From: Bacteroidales bacterium
GTDB lineage: Bacteria; Bacteroidota; Bacteroidia; Bacteroidales; UBA932
Reading direction: 5' to 3'
NCBI GenBank assembly: GCA_022777585.1
Contig: JALFFZ010000051.1
Coordinates: 1 to 34,080 of the forward strand
DNA length: 34,080 nt
Position 1 is the stretch's first letter, and each line of letters starts with the position of its first letter. Both the position numbers and the translations under genes were made by a program. The notes under the pieces are model-generated. The model was not told the origin of the DNA, did not search any database, and saw nothing but the letters and a program-made list of their open reading frames with translations. Positions 1 through 9,477 of this stretch are shown piece after piece.

Positions 1-545
1 AGCCAGGATATGGCACTCGCGGAATCGCATACCGCGGACTGGACGGTGAAGACCCCGCCTATGCTGCTGCGTATCAGGTTGGGGTTGTAGAGGTCGGTGA
101 GCGGATCACAGATAATCACCGCATCGGCACCCGCCGCATCGGCGCTCCTGAACACGGCGCCCAGGTTCCCCGGTTTCTCCACGCTTTCCAGCACCACAAT
201 CAGGGGATTGTCCTTCAACGTCAGGTCCTCAAGGGTGTGGGGGCGAGCTTTGACCCTGGCCACAAGACCCTCCGTGCCTCCCCTGTAGGCGATTTTGCCG
301 TATAGTTCAGCCGTCAGTTCCGACACGGGCACATCCCCTATGAGCTCCTGAGGCAGTTCCGGAAGTATCTCCGGGCACCAGAACACGCTGTCCAGTTCAT
401 ACCCTGCCTCCAGGCAGTGCTCCAGTTCGCGCCTGCCCTCTACCACGAAGAGTCCCAGGGCACGCCTTGTCCGGGATTTCTCCTGCAATTCCAGAACCTG
501 CCTGATGCGCTCGTTCCGGGCCGATGTTATCTTCTCTGTTTTCAC
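1..545 (-). CDS. TrmH/SpoU-family RNA methyltransferase, truncated by the window start
   Basis: Manual minus-strand translation from a GTG at 545: VKTEKITSARNERIRQVLELQEKSRTRRALGLFVVEGRRELEHCLEAG...NPLIVVLESVEKPGNLGAVFRSADAAGADAVIICDPLTDLYNPNLIRSSIGGVFTVQ; typical SpoU motifs (VEGRREL, EKPGNLGAVFRSADAAG, NPNLIRSSIGGVF). Start codon uncertain. Confidence 0.88.
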   Translation of the reverse strand, partial: MKTEKITSARNERIRQVLELQEKSRTRRALGLFVVEGRRELEHCLEAGYELDSVFWCPEILPELPQELIGDVPVSELTAELYGKIAYRGGTEGLVARVKARPHTLEDLTLKDNPLIVVLESVEKPGNLGAVFRSADAAGADAVIICDPLTDLYNPNLIRSSIGGVFTVQSAVCDSASAISW

Positions 546-576
546 AGATGCGAAGATAAGTTTTTTACGGGTATAT

Positions 577-3500
577 CTACTTTGCCAACCTGAAATTGTC
601 GAAGAAAACCCTATTCTTTGATGCAGCTCCGGTACCTATGACAAGATATGTATCGCTTGAAGCGGACAGAATGGTAGCAGTGCAATCCTGCCATGCATCC
701 GACCTTTCAAGAGTTATACTCAGGACATTTGAGCCATCCGCAAAAGTACCCGAGCCCACTATTTCCACGTTAATGATGCGACTTGTATCCATTACACCTG
801 AAAAATACTGATAGAATCCGCAGGCGTCAAAACTGATTTTTACATCTGTCGGAGCTTCCAGCATAGAGAATGCAGGAGTGACCGCTGCGCCTAAGGCTGA
901 TGAAGAGTTCATCTGAATATATCCAGGTCGAACATATATACTCTTTTTAGTGGAGGACGGATAACCCCAGCCATTCATATCCACCGTGCCTTCAGAAATC
1001 ATATAGTCAAAACGAATGCTCTTGTCAACGGTGCAATATGTATTCAGCCAATCAGTATAAGGATATTGCGAATTGATATTTGTGGTCCAACTGAAATCAT
1101 CGCTGAAAAGCAGTGTTTCACCCGAATCAGTTAGATCGCATTTTAGAGCGGAAGACCATAGAGAAGAAGAGAAAGTCTGCGGAACCTCAGTCTTACTGCT
1201 ATCATAATTCATATGATTTGCACATATCCTGACATTATAATATGCATGACCAGGTACCGTCTTTCCTTCAAGCCCACCTATATGAACACGGTTTTCCCAG
1301 GTTTTTCCTTCGGCAACCACAATACCGTCAGGACGTACTACACGATAATCATAATCCGTCGCATTCTCCACTGCACTCCAATTCAAGTCAAAGCCATAAG
1401 CGGTATTATCGGAGACCGTTATCCCAGACGGAACCGCCAACGCAGGAATCTGAGCGGTTGGATCATAGTCATCAGCCAGTTTGACTACGGAAAAATAGTC
1501 AATCATTACTCTTCCCTTGGCAGCTGTGACAGTAGAAATCGAGAATCTTGTTTCCGCTGTAATCCCCTTCACGAAGAAAGTGCTCCGGCCCCAATCATTC
1601 CAACAGCCCAAATTGAACTCCACGCTACTGCTTCCATCCTCAAAACATCCCTCACCGACAATGGAGATGCGGACCAGGTCCGAATCATAATAATCATTTG
1701 TGCCAAGAAAAGCTGTTGCCCCCAAAGTGACAAGTGCATTGACAGCGGCGTCACTGTCAATCGTCCGGACATATGGAGTAAGAACTGAGCCTACGGCTGA
1801 TGCTGTTCCAAGTTTGATGCAACCCTCATAAAGATATGCCTTGGATACCATTTCCCAACCGGCAGATCGTATAGCTTCCGCACATTCAGCCGAGACTGAG
1901 GCAAAGCCGATTCCCGAAGGGTTGGATGGATAAGTTGAAACGAAACTGTCCTGTGTACAGAGCGCCTTTGTCACCCAGCTCAAATCATCCTCAACAAAAA
2001 CAAAACCGACTTCATGGGAATCTATGACTGTTTCAACAACAGGCTTAGTCTCTCCCTTGACCTCATCACTCCAATCCGAAGGAAGATACAATTTGTCTCC
2101 ATCTTCAGGGATAGCCCTCACTTTCAGCTTACATGCCGTACCCTCGTCAATAGAATCAAATACCACGGACACTTCACTCGTGACACCGCTTCTGGTATCT
2201 ACTTCCTGCCCACAATACAGGCAGGTATAGACATATTCATAAGCAGATGCATTCTCCACCGGCTCCCAGTTGAATTTGATTGAGTTTGGAGAAGATTCGT
2301 CTTCGTCAAAAGAAAGAGCCGGTGTTGCCAGTTTCGTCTTTACCGGTTCAAGAACAGCATCATTCCCACACTTGCTGATTGTAACATTATCAAAGAACCA
2401 GCGGTTCGCCGTTGTCTTTTCAACCGATTCAAAAACTATACGGGTGTTCTCACTTGCTCCGCGAACCAGGAACTCCTTTCGCTCCCACGGATTCTTATCC
2501 GGGAGGCCTGACTTCCATATAGCCTCAGTTTCGGCAGAGGTACTCATCGAAAACTCCATGAATTTTTCGCCGGTATCATTTATTGTACCATCACCCACAA
2601 CCCTGACCATCATCACATTCCGACTGTCAAAAGTTCCACCGGTACCATACCAGTCACAGCAGTCGAATGCCACATCCAATGTTGCAGTACATCTCTTTCT
2701 GATACCAAGCAACGGAGTCATGAGGCCACCGCCACTACCGGCAGAGTTGGAAGACCGGCCCATCTTTACATACCCAAGCCTCAGATATACCCTCTGCTTA
2801 TACTGGTCGTCACTAAGCGTCCACCCACTTGCTACCAAGGTGTTGTATGCTTCACCATGTGTCGCCTCAGTTATATTATTCCAGAAGACCTCCGTTGTAT
2901 TTGCAGGCCAACCGGCCACGTAGTCACTACCTCCATACACATCGGTTACCCAAGAGAAATCATCTGCAAAATATACGAAACCCAAAGGTTTGCCGTCGTC
3001 GCCATCCGCAGAAAACCACACTTCTTCTCCTTCGCCCTCATTCCCTTCATACAAAACAACGTCGTCAAGAACACATGGAGACAGCGCAACTATTTTAACA
3101 TGTAAATCAGATGGCTCAGTCAGGTGAAAACGGGACTCAAGTTTCGCCCATCCCGATGCACTGGCATCCTTCACAGCCAATTCCAGAGGATATTCAGAAC
3201 TCCCATCCCCCAAAACGGCGGCAATCCCATTGTAACTGCCTGTGCCACTTTGATCCTTCACATAAAAACTCAGGACAAAATTCAGGTCATCCGTTTCTAT
3301 CGGGGAGATTTCCAGATATGAAGCCTCCGATTCAGATGGATTGAAGAAAACGGCGTTGGCTCCGGATGCACCCTCATAGTCCGGAATTTCCTCAAGTTGT
3401 GAAACCAACGCTCCCGAACCGGACAGTTTTGCAAATGAAACCGCCGTTCCACTCATCCCTGATTCTCCAAACTCTGAAAGCGGAACATCACTCCGGTCTG

Positions 3501-3885
3501 TTCCGAAGTCGTCCTTCATATAGACAATCAATTCAGAAGCAGATGCTTGACGAATGGTAATCTGCGCCGTGACACCATCGTATGAATCAAAATCCAATAC
3601 TGCCTCACGCGCATCACCATGGTTTTCTGCTACATTTACCGTCACCGTCTTCGTGCCATGGCCGGCTTTCGGGTTGAGCGTTATCCACTCCGGTTCTCCG
3701 GAGATAACCCAATATACATTGGACTTCACTTCGAAAGTGACAGCCCCTCCTTCATATGTTACGCCACGCTTATTTGCATCGATGATTGTTTTGTCCAGTT
3801 CTATTACAGCCTGCTCAAGTGGTTCAACTGAGCAAGAACAAACCAGAATCGCAATTATTAGTGGAATAGCAGCAATCCTTTTCAT
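577..3885 (-). CDS. Large modular surface lipoprotein: BACON domain, FN3-like domains and repeated beta-sandwich-like modules
   Basis: 1102 aa; lipoprotein signal MKRIAAIPLIIAILVCSC; N-terminal BACON-like segment (GGAVTFEVKSNVYWVISGEPEWITLNPKAGHGTKTVTVNVAENHGDAREAVLDF...ITIRQAS); FN3-like IKFNWEPVENASAYEYVY and FDLNWSAVENATDYDYRV; recurrent DDFSWVT/DDLSWVT/DDFSWTT module starts and RWFFDN/RVMIDY/RVFFDN module ends. Confidence 0.85.
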   Translation of the reverse strand: MKRIAAIPLIIAILVCSCSVEPLEQAVIELDKTIIDANKRGVTYEGGAVTFEVKSNVYWVISGEPEWITLNPKAGHGTKTVTVNVAENHGDAREAVLDFDSYDGVTAQITIRQASASELIVYMKDDFGTDRSDVPLSEFGESGMSGTAVSFAKLSGSGALVSQLEEIPDYEGASGANAVFFNPSESEASYLEISPIETDDLNFVLSFYVKDQSGTGSYNGIAAVLGDGSSEYPLELAVKDASASGWAKLESRFHLTEPSDLHVKIVALSPCVLDDVVLYEGNEGEGEEVWFSADGDDGKPLGFVYFADDFSWVTDVYGGSDYVAGWPANTTEVFWNNITEATHGEAYNTLVASGWTLSDDQYKQRVYLRLGYVKMGRSSNSAGSGGGLMTPLLGIRKRCTATLDVAFDCCDWYGTGGTFDSRNVMMVRVVGDGTINDTGEKFMEFSMSTSAETEAIWKSGLPDKNPWERKEFLVRGASENTRIVFESVEKTTANRWFFDNVTISKCGNDAVLEPVKTKLATPALSFDEDESSPNSIKFNWEPVENASAYEYVYTCLYCGQEVDTRSGVTSEVSVVFDSIDEGTACKLKVRAIPEDGDKLYLPSDWSDEVKGETKPVVETVIDSHEVGFVFVEDDLSWVTKALCTQDSFVSTYPSNPSGIGFASVSAECAEAIRSAGWEMVSKAYLYEGCIKLGTASAVGSVLTPYVRTIDSDAAVNALVTLGATAFLGTNDYYDSDLVRISIVGEGCFEDGSSSVEFNLGCWNDWGRSTFFVKGITAETRFSISTVTAAKGRVMIDYFSVVKLADDYDPTAQIPALAVPSGITVSDNTAYGFDLNWSAVENATDYDYRVVRPDGIVVAEGKTWENRVHIGGLEGKTVPGHAYYNVRICANHMNYDSSKTEVPQTFSSSLWSSALKCDLTDSGETLLFSDDFSWTTNINSQYPYTDWLNTYCTVDKSIRFDYMISEGTVDMNGWGYPSSTKKSIYVRPGYIQMNSSSALGAAVTPAFSMLEAPTDVKISFDACGFYQYFSGVMDTSRIINVEIVGSGTFADGSNVLSITLERSDAWQDCTATILSASSDTYLVIGTGAASKNRVFFDNFRLAK

Positions 3886-3897
3886 ATCGATTGACTA

Positions 3898-5859
3898 TTA
3901 GTTCATTGTTATATCAAATACCTTCGGCCTGTCCATCATTTCTTCAAAAGAATTGCCGAAACGGTCAGTTACAGTAATTTTCAAATCGGAATCAGGGGAA
4001 GATGCCTGAACCATAAAAATATGTGACGATTGGACCGATGCCCAGTCATAAGTGGCGTCATATCCTTGTTCAACACGCGGAATATCGAATGACAGTGTAT
4101 GAAGCGGGTCCCTTTGATAAATACGGGTAACAGGGAGTTCAGATGTTCCTTCCTTTACAGAAATATTCCATGCGCTATCCCAATTCCATACATTTATAAA
4201 TACCACATTCTCGCCGACATCCCCATAGTCATCGCCGCCATTGTTCCTACTCGAATATTTGGCCAGAATGTCCTTTACATAGGACGTTTCAAACTGTTCC
4301 TTGACCTTGTTCATATCATAGGTGCGGAATTGCTTTTCGGCATTCTCTCCAACCCCTTTGTAATGCCAAGTCACAGAAGACCCGGAAACATCAAAAATGC
4401 CATAGCCCGAAGGGGTTCCGTCAACACATACAGCACGGCCGGAAAGGGCACTGCTCCACCACCATGTTTCACACAGAGCAGCATGATTGTGCTCATACAC
4501 ATTGGAATTGATTTCAATATTCGCATTAAAATGTGTATGACCGCTAAGGAGATGGACATTGGTAAACCCATCCAAGGCTTTCAGCAAATCAGCAGCTCCT
4601 CCGGAGGAAGCCGAGAGCCTCTCCTTCGGGCTGAAAGTACTGTTATAGTTCTCATAAACTTGTATATGGAGAGCGATAAACAGAGGAGCTGTCTTGTCCT
4701 CCACAGCTGAAAGGTCTTCTTTGAGCCACTTCAATTGTTCCTGAGTTATCTTTCCCGTGAAATTACGGCTTCCGACAACTCCATCCGCGCCGCCATCATT
4801 AGTCCAGATTATATCATCCAGAACGACAAAATGAGCCTTGCCCAGATTGAACGAATACCAACTCGGGCCCAGTTCCTTTTTATATGCGGCCTCACCATAG
4901 AAATCCCCAACCTGATATGGATCATTGTCGTGGTTACCCATAATGCAGAAATAAGGAATCTCATATCCATACTCTACCATCAACTCGCGGAAATGGGGAA
5001 AACGGAAATCGTTGTCATACCAATATCGGTCCCAGGTGACATCCCCAAGAAAAATGCAGAAAACAGGTTTTTCGGACTGTCTTGCAAACGCCGATGTTTC
5101 CGCCAGAAAACCGGCCCTGAACCGGTCCTTATCATTCAATTTATTGGCCAGATGGATGTCAGCGGCCGTAATGAGACTGAAATTATCATTACTGCATTCC
5201 TTCAACGAGAAATTATGAAGCTCACAATTGTATCGGTCCGCCTCCAAACTACACCAAAAACCCTGACGCGCGGCATCCATTTCTTCAGGCATATACCCTG
5301 AAGGAATGCTGATAAACACATACCCGTTCGACTTTTCCGATTCAAGCCAGTAAAAGCCGTTCTCATCTGTCACCGTGGTCTTCATGCCATCGGAAACTCT
5401 CACTCCGGGAACACCTCTCTCCTGACAATATACCATGCCTTTGATTGTAGCCCCAGCCTTGTCCGGGACATCTGTCCTGATAGTAAGGCTAAATCTGCTT
5501 TGAGCCAGGAACTGTTCCCGCTCACCACGTATGAGATATATATTGTAATAGCCATATTCCATTTCCAACGGAATAAGGACAGTACACGATTTCGGCAAAA
5601 CGTTTTCCACTGCGATGTCATACCTGACGGAAGCGTCGGCAGCATCGCGGAAGGATATAACATCCCCCTCAATGAAACCCGATCCGTCAATACAATAGGG
5701 CTCCCCTCTATAGACCGTTATCATTGAATGGAAATAACAGTCACTCACCATCCGCGTCTGCTGCTCAAATACGGGGTCGGGCTGTTTATTGCAAGCAGAA
5801 GCAAGGATTAAGAAAATAGCTGAGAAAGCAGCATTGATATATCTATTCATATTTTTCAT
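3898..5859 (-). CDS. Calcineurin-like metallophosphoesterase lipoprotein (MetallophosN/MetallophosC-type architecture)
   Basis: 653 aa; lipoprotein signal ...LILASACNKQ; metallophosphoesterase motifs ADIHLA (DxH), FLGDVTWD (GD), IMGNHDND (GNHD), ALHIQVYE (H), LSGHTHFN (GHxH); carboxypeptidase-regulatory-like N-terminal segment (GATIKGMVYCQERGVPGVRVSDGMKTTVTDENGFYWL). Confidence 0.92.
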   Translation of the reverse strand: MKNMNRYINAAFSAIFLILASACNKQPDPVFEQQTRMVSDCYFHSMITVYRGEPYCIDGSGFIEGDVISFRDAADASVRYDIAVENVLPKSCTVLIPLEMEYGYYNIYLIRGEREQFLAQSRFSLTIRTDVPDKAGATIKGMVYCQERGVPGVRVSDGMKTTVTDENGFYWLESEKSNGYVFISIPSGYMPEEMDAARQGFWCSLEADRYNCELHNFSLKECSNDNFSLITAADIHLANKLNDKDRFRAGFLAETSAFARQSEKPVFCIFLGDVTWDRYWYDNDFRFPHFRELMVEYGYEIPYFCIMGNHDNDPYQVGDFYGEAAYKKELGPSWYSFNLGKAHFVVLDDIIWTNDGGADGVVGSRNFTGKITQEQLKWLKEDLSAVEDKTAPLFIALHIQVYENYNSTFSPKERLSASSGGAADLLKALDGFTNVHLLSGHTHFNANIEINSNVYEHNHAALCETWWWSSALSGRAVCVDGTPSGYGIFDVSGSSVTWHYKGVGENAEKQFRTYDMNKVKEQFETSYVKDILAKYSSRNNGGDDYGDVGENVVFINVWNWDSAWNISVKEGTSELPVTRIYQRDPLHTLSFDIPRVEQGYDATYDWASVQSSHIFMVQASSPDSDLKITVTDRFGNSFEEMMDRPKVFDITMN

Positions 5860-5863
5860 ATCA

Positions 5864-7939
5864 TTAGTTCAGACAAGAAATCCGCACTATGCCCAAACGG
5901 CTTGTTCCGTTAGCAACGTCCTGATTATCACTTGCATTACGTTGTATGGTCGCCCTCATCCTTAGAGCAAATCCTTCACGGTCAGCAAGTTCGGACGGCA
6001 ACTCGATAACGTATTCAGGGGCATGGACATCACAATGCCAGTTTGCACACACATACGGGCTTCCTATAGTGTGCCAGTTGATATCTTCTGCGTTGTCCGC
6101 CCATTCAAGTTGGAATTCTATAGGGCCATAGGTATTGCTTGAAGCAGTGAATTCCAAATACAGCTTTCCCTTCGCCCCAATAGTGGACAAGTTGGAAAAA
6201 ATCCAGCAGCAGCCGTCTGTCTGAGAATATTGGGATGCGGTATTCTGCCACCAGTTCTGAGCCATAAGTGCCAGATATTGAACGGAAATACTATTACCAT
6301 AACTTGGAAACCACTTGCCAGTCTGAGAATCGAAAGTGGCAGCTCCGTTTCTTGCATGGGCCCAGGCCCAATACATCTGATCCGTAGTGCCGGATGTTGA
6401 TCCAAGAACGGATCTGCTTACGGAATGATACAGCGTTCCACTGCCCACACTCGCCTTTACCTCGGACAAAACCAACTTGTTATCAGTCCATGGTCCGAAC
6501 TGCACGATGGTCTTTGACATGCGTGTAGAAGGGTCATTGCCGAAAGCAGTGATGTCCGACTCCCTGCGAACCCTGATACACCATGTATCTTCCTTCTGCC
6601 GATTCGTAGAATAACCCTTATACCGATCTGCCTTATACCTTTTGTTGACAATTCCCGTTATATCACCCTTGGCTTCCGGTATGAGGTGAAGTGCACGTTC
6701 AGTAAAAGACCATGTAGTATAAAGTTTTGACATTGACCCATCAGCAGCCCTGAGATAATGACCATATTCCAGAGTCAGGTCGTTATAGTCAGCACTTCCC
6801 ATATATAACGACTTCTGCTCAACACCGAGATACCCCGCTTCGTTGATGTTTACCAAAGTACCATACGGAAGGACAAACTCGACGTCCTTTATGGTGACCA
6901 GCCGGTTTTCATACTTTGAAATATCGGCGAACGATTCTAGAACAACTGGAGTGAGTTCACTGCCTGGAAGGACTGTCTTTACACATGAAGATGCCAGTTC
7001 ATCAAGTTTGATTGAATTACAGTATGAATCAATGGAGAGTTTCTGCCCGTAAAGATGTATAGACAGCTTATCTCCTTCTTCATATACATTGTCCTCAGCA
7101 TTCTCAAATTCAATCCACATCCCAGCCTCGCCGTCATCTATAAACATCGTGTTATCACTTTGAGATGCTGCATATTCTATCGGATAGTTCTTCGTGTGGC
7201 GATTGCTAATGACCACACCCTCAACATAGGTATTCCCGCTTATCGGGCCCGGACCGGCCGCCAGGATTTCCGCAATGGATTTCTTCTCGGCAAGTTCAAA
7301 TGCGGAGGACTTATCGCTCTGTGTTACAGTAAAACGCCTGCACAACTGGGTTCCAAACGCCCGTATCGAAACTTCTGCCATGCGTGGGCTGTCTGTCGCA
7401 TTCTCACTGCACTCAAAAATTTGACTGTCAGATGTAAACTCGCCCAAAGAAAGCCAATCTCCTCCCTGCTCTATCTCTGCCACCCAGCCAATATTGGAAG
7501 TAACGTTTACCTTAAATTTTTCTCCTTTATAAGAAACACTCCTGCCACTTTCATTTACACTTATTTCGAGGACCGGATCATTTCCCCCTTGGTTAAAGGT
7601 CAATGTCGCCACACTTGTCCCGGCCGTCACTATATTCAGTACAGCCGTACGCGAAGCCGCCATTGTATTCTTGGCCAGCTTTACACTGAAACGGGCATCC
7701 CCATCCCCCTCTTTCGGCCATACGGTAATCCAGGAATCATCCTCAGAATAAGTGGATATTATTTCCCAATGCCCGAAATCGGAATACATAACAAAATCCT
7801 TTGTTCCTCCATTGCTGTCAAAAGAGATGACAGTTTCTCCGTCATTGATGTCAACAAAAGAACCATGCAACTCTTCTGCGCAAGCCGATATCAACAACAC
7901 GGATAACAACAAAACTGCATATATGCCTTTATTTCTCAT
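5864..7939 (-). CDS. BACON-domain and DUF5689-like lipoprotein
   Basis: 691 aa; lipoprotein signal LLSVLLISACAEE; two BACON-like repeats (ending TLTFNQGG and RFTVTQSDK); SIAEILAAGPGPISGNTYVEGVVISNRHTKNYP...EGDKLSIHLYGQKLSI resembles the DUF5689 OB-like domain. Confidence 0.8.
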   Translation of the reverse strand: MRNKGIYAVLLLSVLLISACAEELHGSFVDINDGETVISFDSNGGTKDFVMYSDFGHWEIISTYSEDDSWITVWPKEGDGDARFSVKLAKNTMAASRTAVLNIVTAGTSVATLTFNQGGNDPVLEISVNESGRSVSYKGEKFKVNVTSNIGWVAEIEQGGDWLSLGEFTSDSQIFECSENATDSPRMAEVSIRAFGTQLCRRFTVTQSDKSSAFELAEKKSIAEILAAGPGPISGNTYVEGVVISNRHTKNYPIEYAASQSDNTMFIDDGEAGMWIEFENAEDNVYEEGDKLSIHLYGQKLSIDSYCNSIKLDELASSCVKTVLPGSELTPVVLESFADISKYENRLVTIKDVEFVLPYGTLVNINEAGYLGVEQKSLYMGSADYNDLTLEYGHYLRAADGSMSKLYTTWSFTERALHLIPEAKGDITGIVNKRYKADRYKGYSTNRQKEDTWCIRVRRESDITAFGNDPSTRMSKTIVQFGPWTDNKLVLSEVKASVGSGTLYHSVSRSVLGSTSGTTDQMYWAWAHARNGAATFDSQTGKWFPSYGNSISVQYLALMAQNWWQNTASQYSQTDGCCWIFSNLSTIGAKGKLYLEFTASSNTYGPIEFQLEWADNAEDINWHTIGSPYVCANWHCDVHAPEYVIELPSELADREGFALRMRATIQRNASDNQDVANGTSRLGIVRISCLN

Positions 7940-7951
7940 AATAACTGTGTA

Positions 7952-9472
7952 TTATCTGATTCCGGATGAAAGTGCCTGCTTGCTCCACCATATAGGTGTT
8001 TTCATATCATCAGCACCTTTGTAGTATGTTGACAGGCGCTCTGCCGCCTCACGATAGCTTTCAGAATTTGTCTTTGCAACATCCTGCGGATAAGCCAGTC
8101 GAGTCGGTAATATATGGTCATTCTGCGTACCCGAACCGATTACCAGTTCCGGGTATCCCGTACGTCTATATTCACACCAGGCTTCAAAGCCAACCCAGAA
8201 TAATGCGACATATTTTTGATCCAATATCTGCTTAAGGCTACCGTCATACGGGATTTTCTCAAGAAAACGGTCAATGGTGCTCTCCGGGACAACGACGCCG
8301 CTGAGATTGGTATCAGCCCAAAAACGGACGGACGCACGAACTGCATCATCATAGTATTTTTCTGCGAGTTCATCACCACCTGGAACCCATCCACGCTTGA
8401 TTGCCTCTGCAAAAATAAAAAGGACCTCATCGTACTTCATATTGGAATATGGAGAGTCATAATCTCCCAGATTCCTTTTATTTAACAAGCTTACGCCACT
8501 ATTGTCGGACTCCTGAGCTTCCTTTCCACTTTCAGCTCCTTTCCAGCCGTCGGCACTGGAGGCCTGACGAAACCAGATTGAAAGACGAGGGTCTCCCGGA
8601 GCAACCATCATATTGATAAGTTGCTCTGCCGGACGTCGGCCAGTGGTGGTAAAAGCTGTTTCCAAAGTAGAGCCGAAATAATTGACAAACGGATTAACTT
8701 GGTCATAATACAAGGTCGCATTGTCATCGTTAGAGGAAAATACCGGCCATTCGGAAGGTTTGGTGAACACCTCACATATTTTGTCAGGAACATCGAAAAC
8801 AGACGCCCGGTTACTCATCCTCATCAAAACCCTCAAGTATAATGAGTTATTGAATTTACGCCACTTAGCGATATTACCTCCATACATCAAGTCTCTTGAA
8901 CCATCTGCAAGGTCGGCAGCCGAAGCATATAAACCGTTGGCATATTCCAAGTCCTCTATAAGCCGAGCATAAATCTCCTCCTGACTGTCAAAAGATGGCT
9001 TCGTAAGGTTTTCCGTTGCACCTTTGAATGCTTCGCTGCATGGAACATCACCGAAACAGTCCGTTACATTCTGGAGAAACAGGCATTTCATCGTTATGGC
9101 TATTGCCTCACAGGCCCTGTCTTCCTTTTGAATTGCAAGTTGACGCATGTGCTCCGCATCAGCCGCCCATTTGTATAAATTTGACCATACAGAAGTCATT
9201 ACGGCATTCGTGATGACATATCTATGGTAGGAATTGTTTCCGGTACCAGAAACTGTATATTGGATAAGTTCCCCATTCAAAAGCCATGTTCTGTAAAGAA
9301 GAACCTCCGTTCCAGAGTAAACCAATTCTTGGAGTAAACCCGAAGGGCTGATATCCCCAAGTGCCATTTCATTTGGATTTCTGTTTATCTCCTCAAATCC
9401 GGATGTACAGGAAATAATGGAAGCGAATAACGGAAACAGGAAAATCTTTTTCAATATCTTTTTCATACCCAT
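7952..9472 (-). CDS. SusD/RagB-like nutrient-binding outer membrane lipoprotein (SusD-like_2 type)
   Basis: 506 aa; lipoprotein signal LFPLFASIISCTSGFEEINRNPNE; characteristic FEEINRNPNEM..., VYSGTEVLLYRTWLLNGELIQY, NNSLYLRVLMRMSN, ILDQKYVALFWVGFEAWCEYRRTGYPEL; directly downstream of SusC. Confidence 0.9.
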   Translation of the reverse strand: MGMKKILKKIFLFPLFASIISCTSGFEEINRNPNEMALGDISPSGLLQELVYSGTEVLLYRTWLLNGELIQYTVSGTGNNSYHRYVITNAVMTSVWSNLYKWAADAEHMRQLAIQKEDRACEAIAITMKCLFLQNVTDCFGDVPCSEAFKGATENLTKPSFDSQEEIYARLIEDLEYANGLYASAADLADGSRDLMYGGNIAKWRKFNNSLYLRVLMRMSNRASVFDVPDKICEVFTKPSEWPVFSSNDDNATLYYDQVNPFVNYFGSTLETAFTTTGRRPAEQLINMMVAPGDPRLSIWFRQASSADGWKGAESGKEAQESDNSGVSLLNKRNLGDYDSPYSNMKYDEVLFIFAEAIKRGWVPGGDELAEKYYDDAVRASVRFWADTNLSGVVVPESTIDRFLEKIPYDGSLKQILDQKYVALFWVGFEAWCEYRRTGYPELVIGSGTQNDHILPTRLAYPQDVAKTNSESYREAAERLSTYYKGADDMKTPIWWSKQALSSGIR

Positions 9473-9477
9473 ATCAT

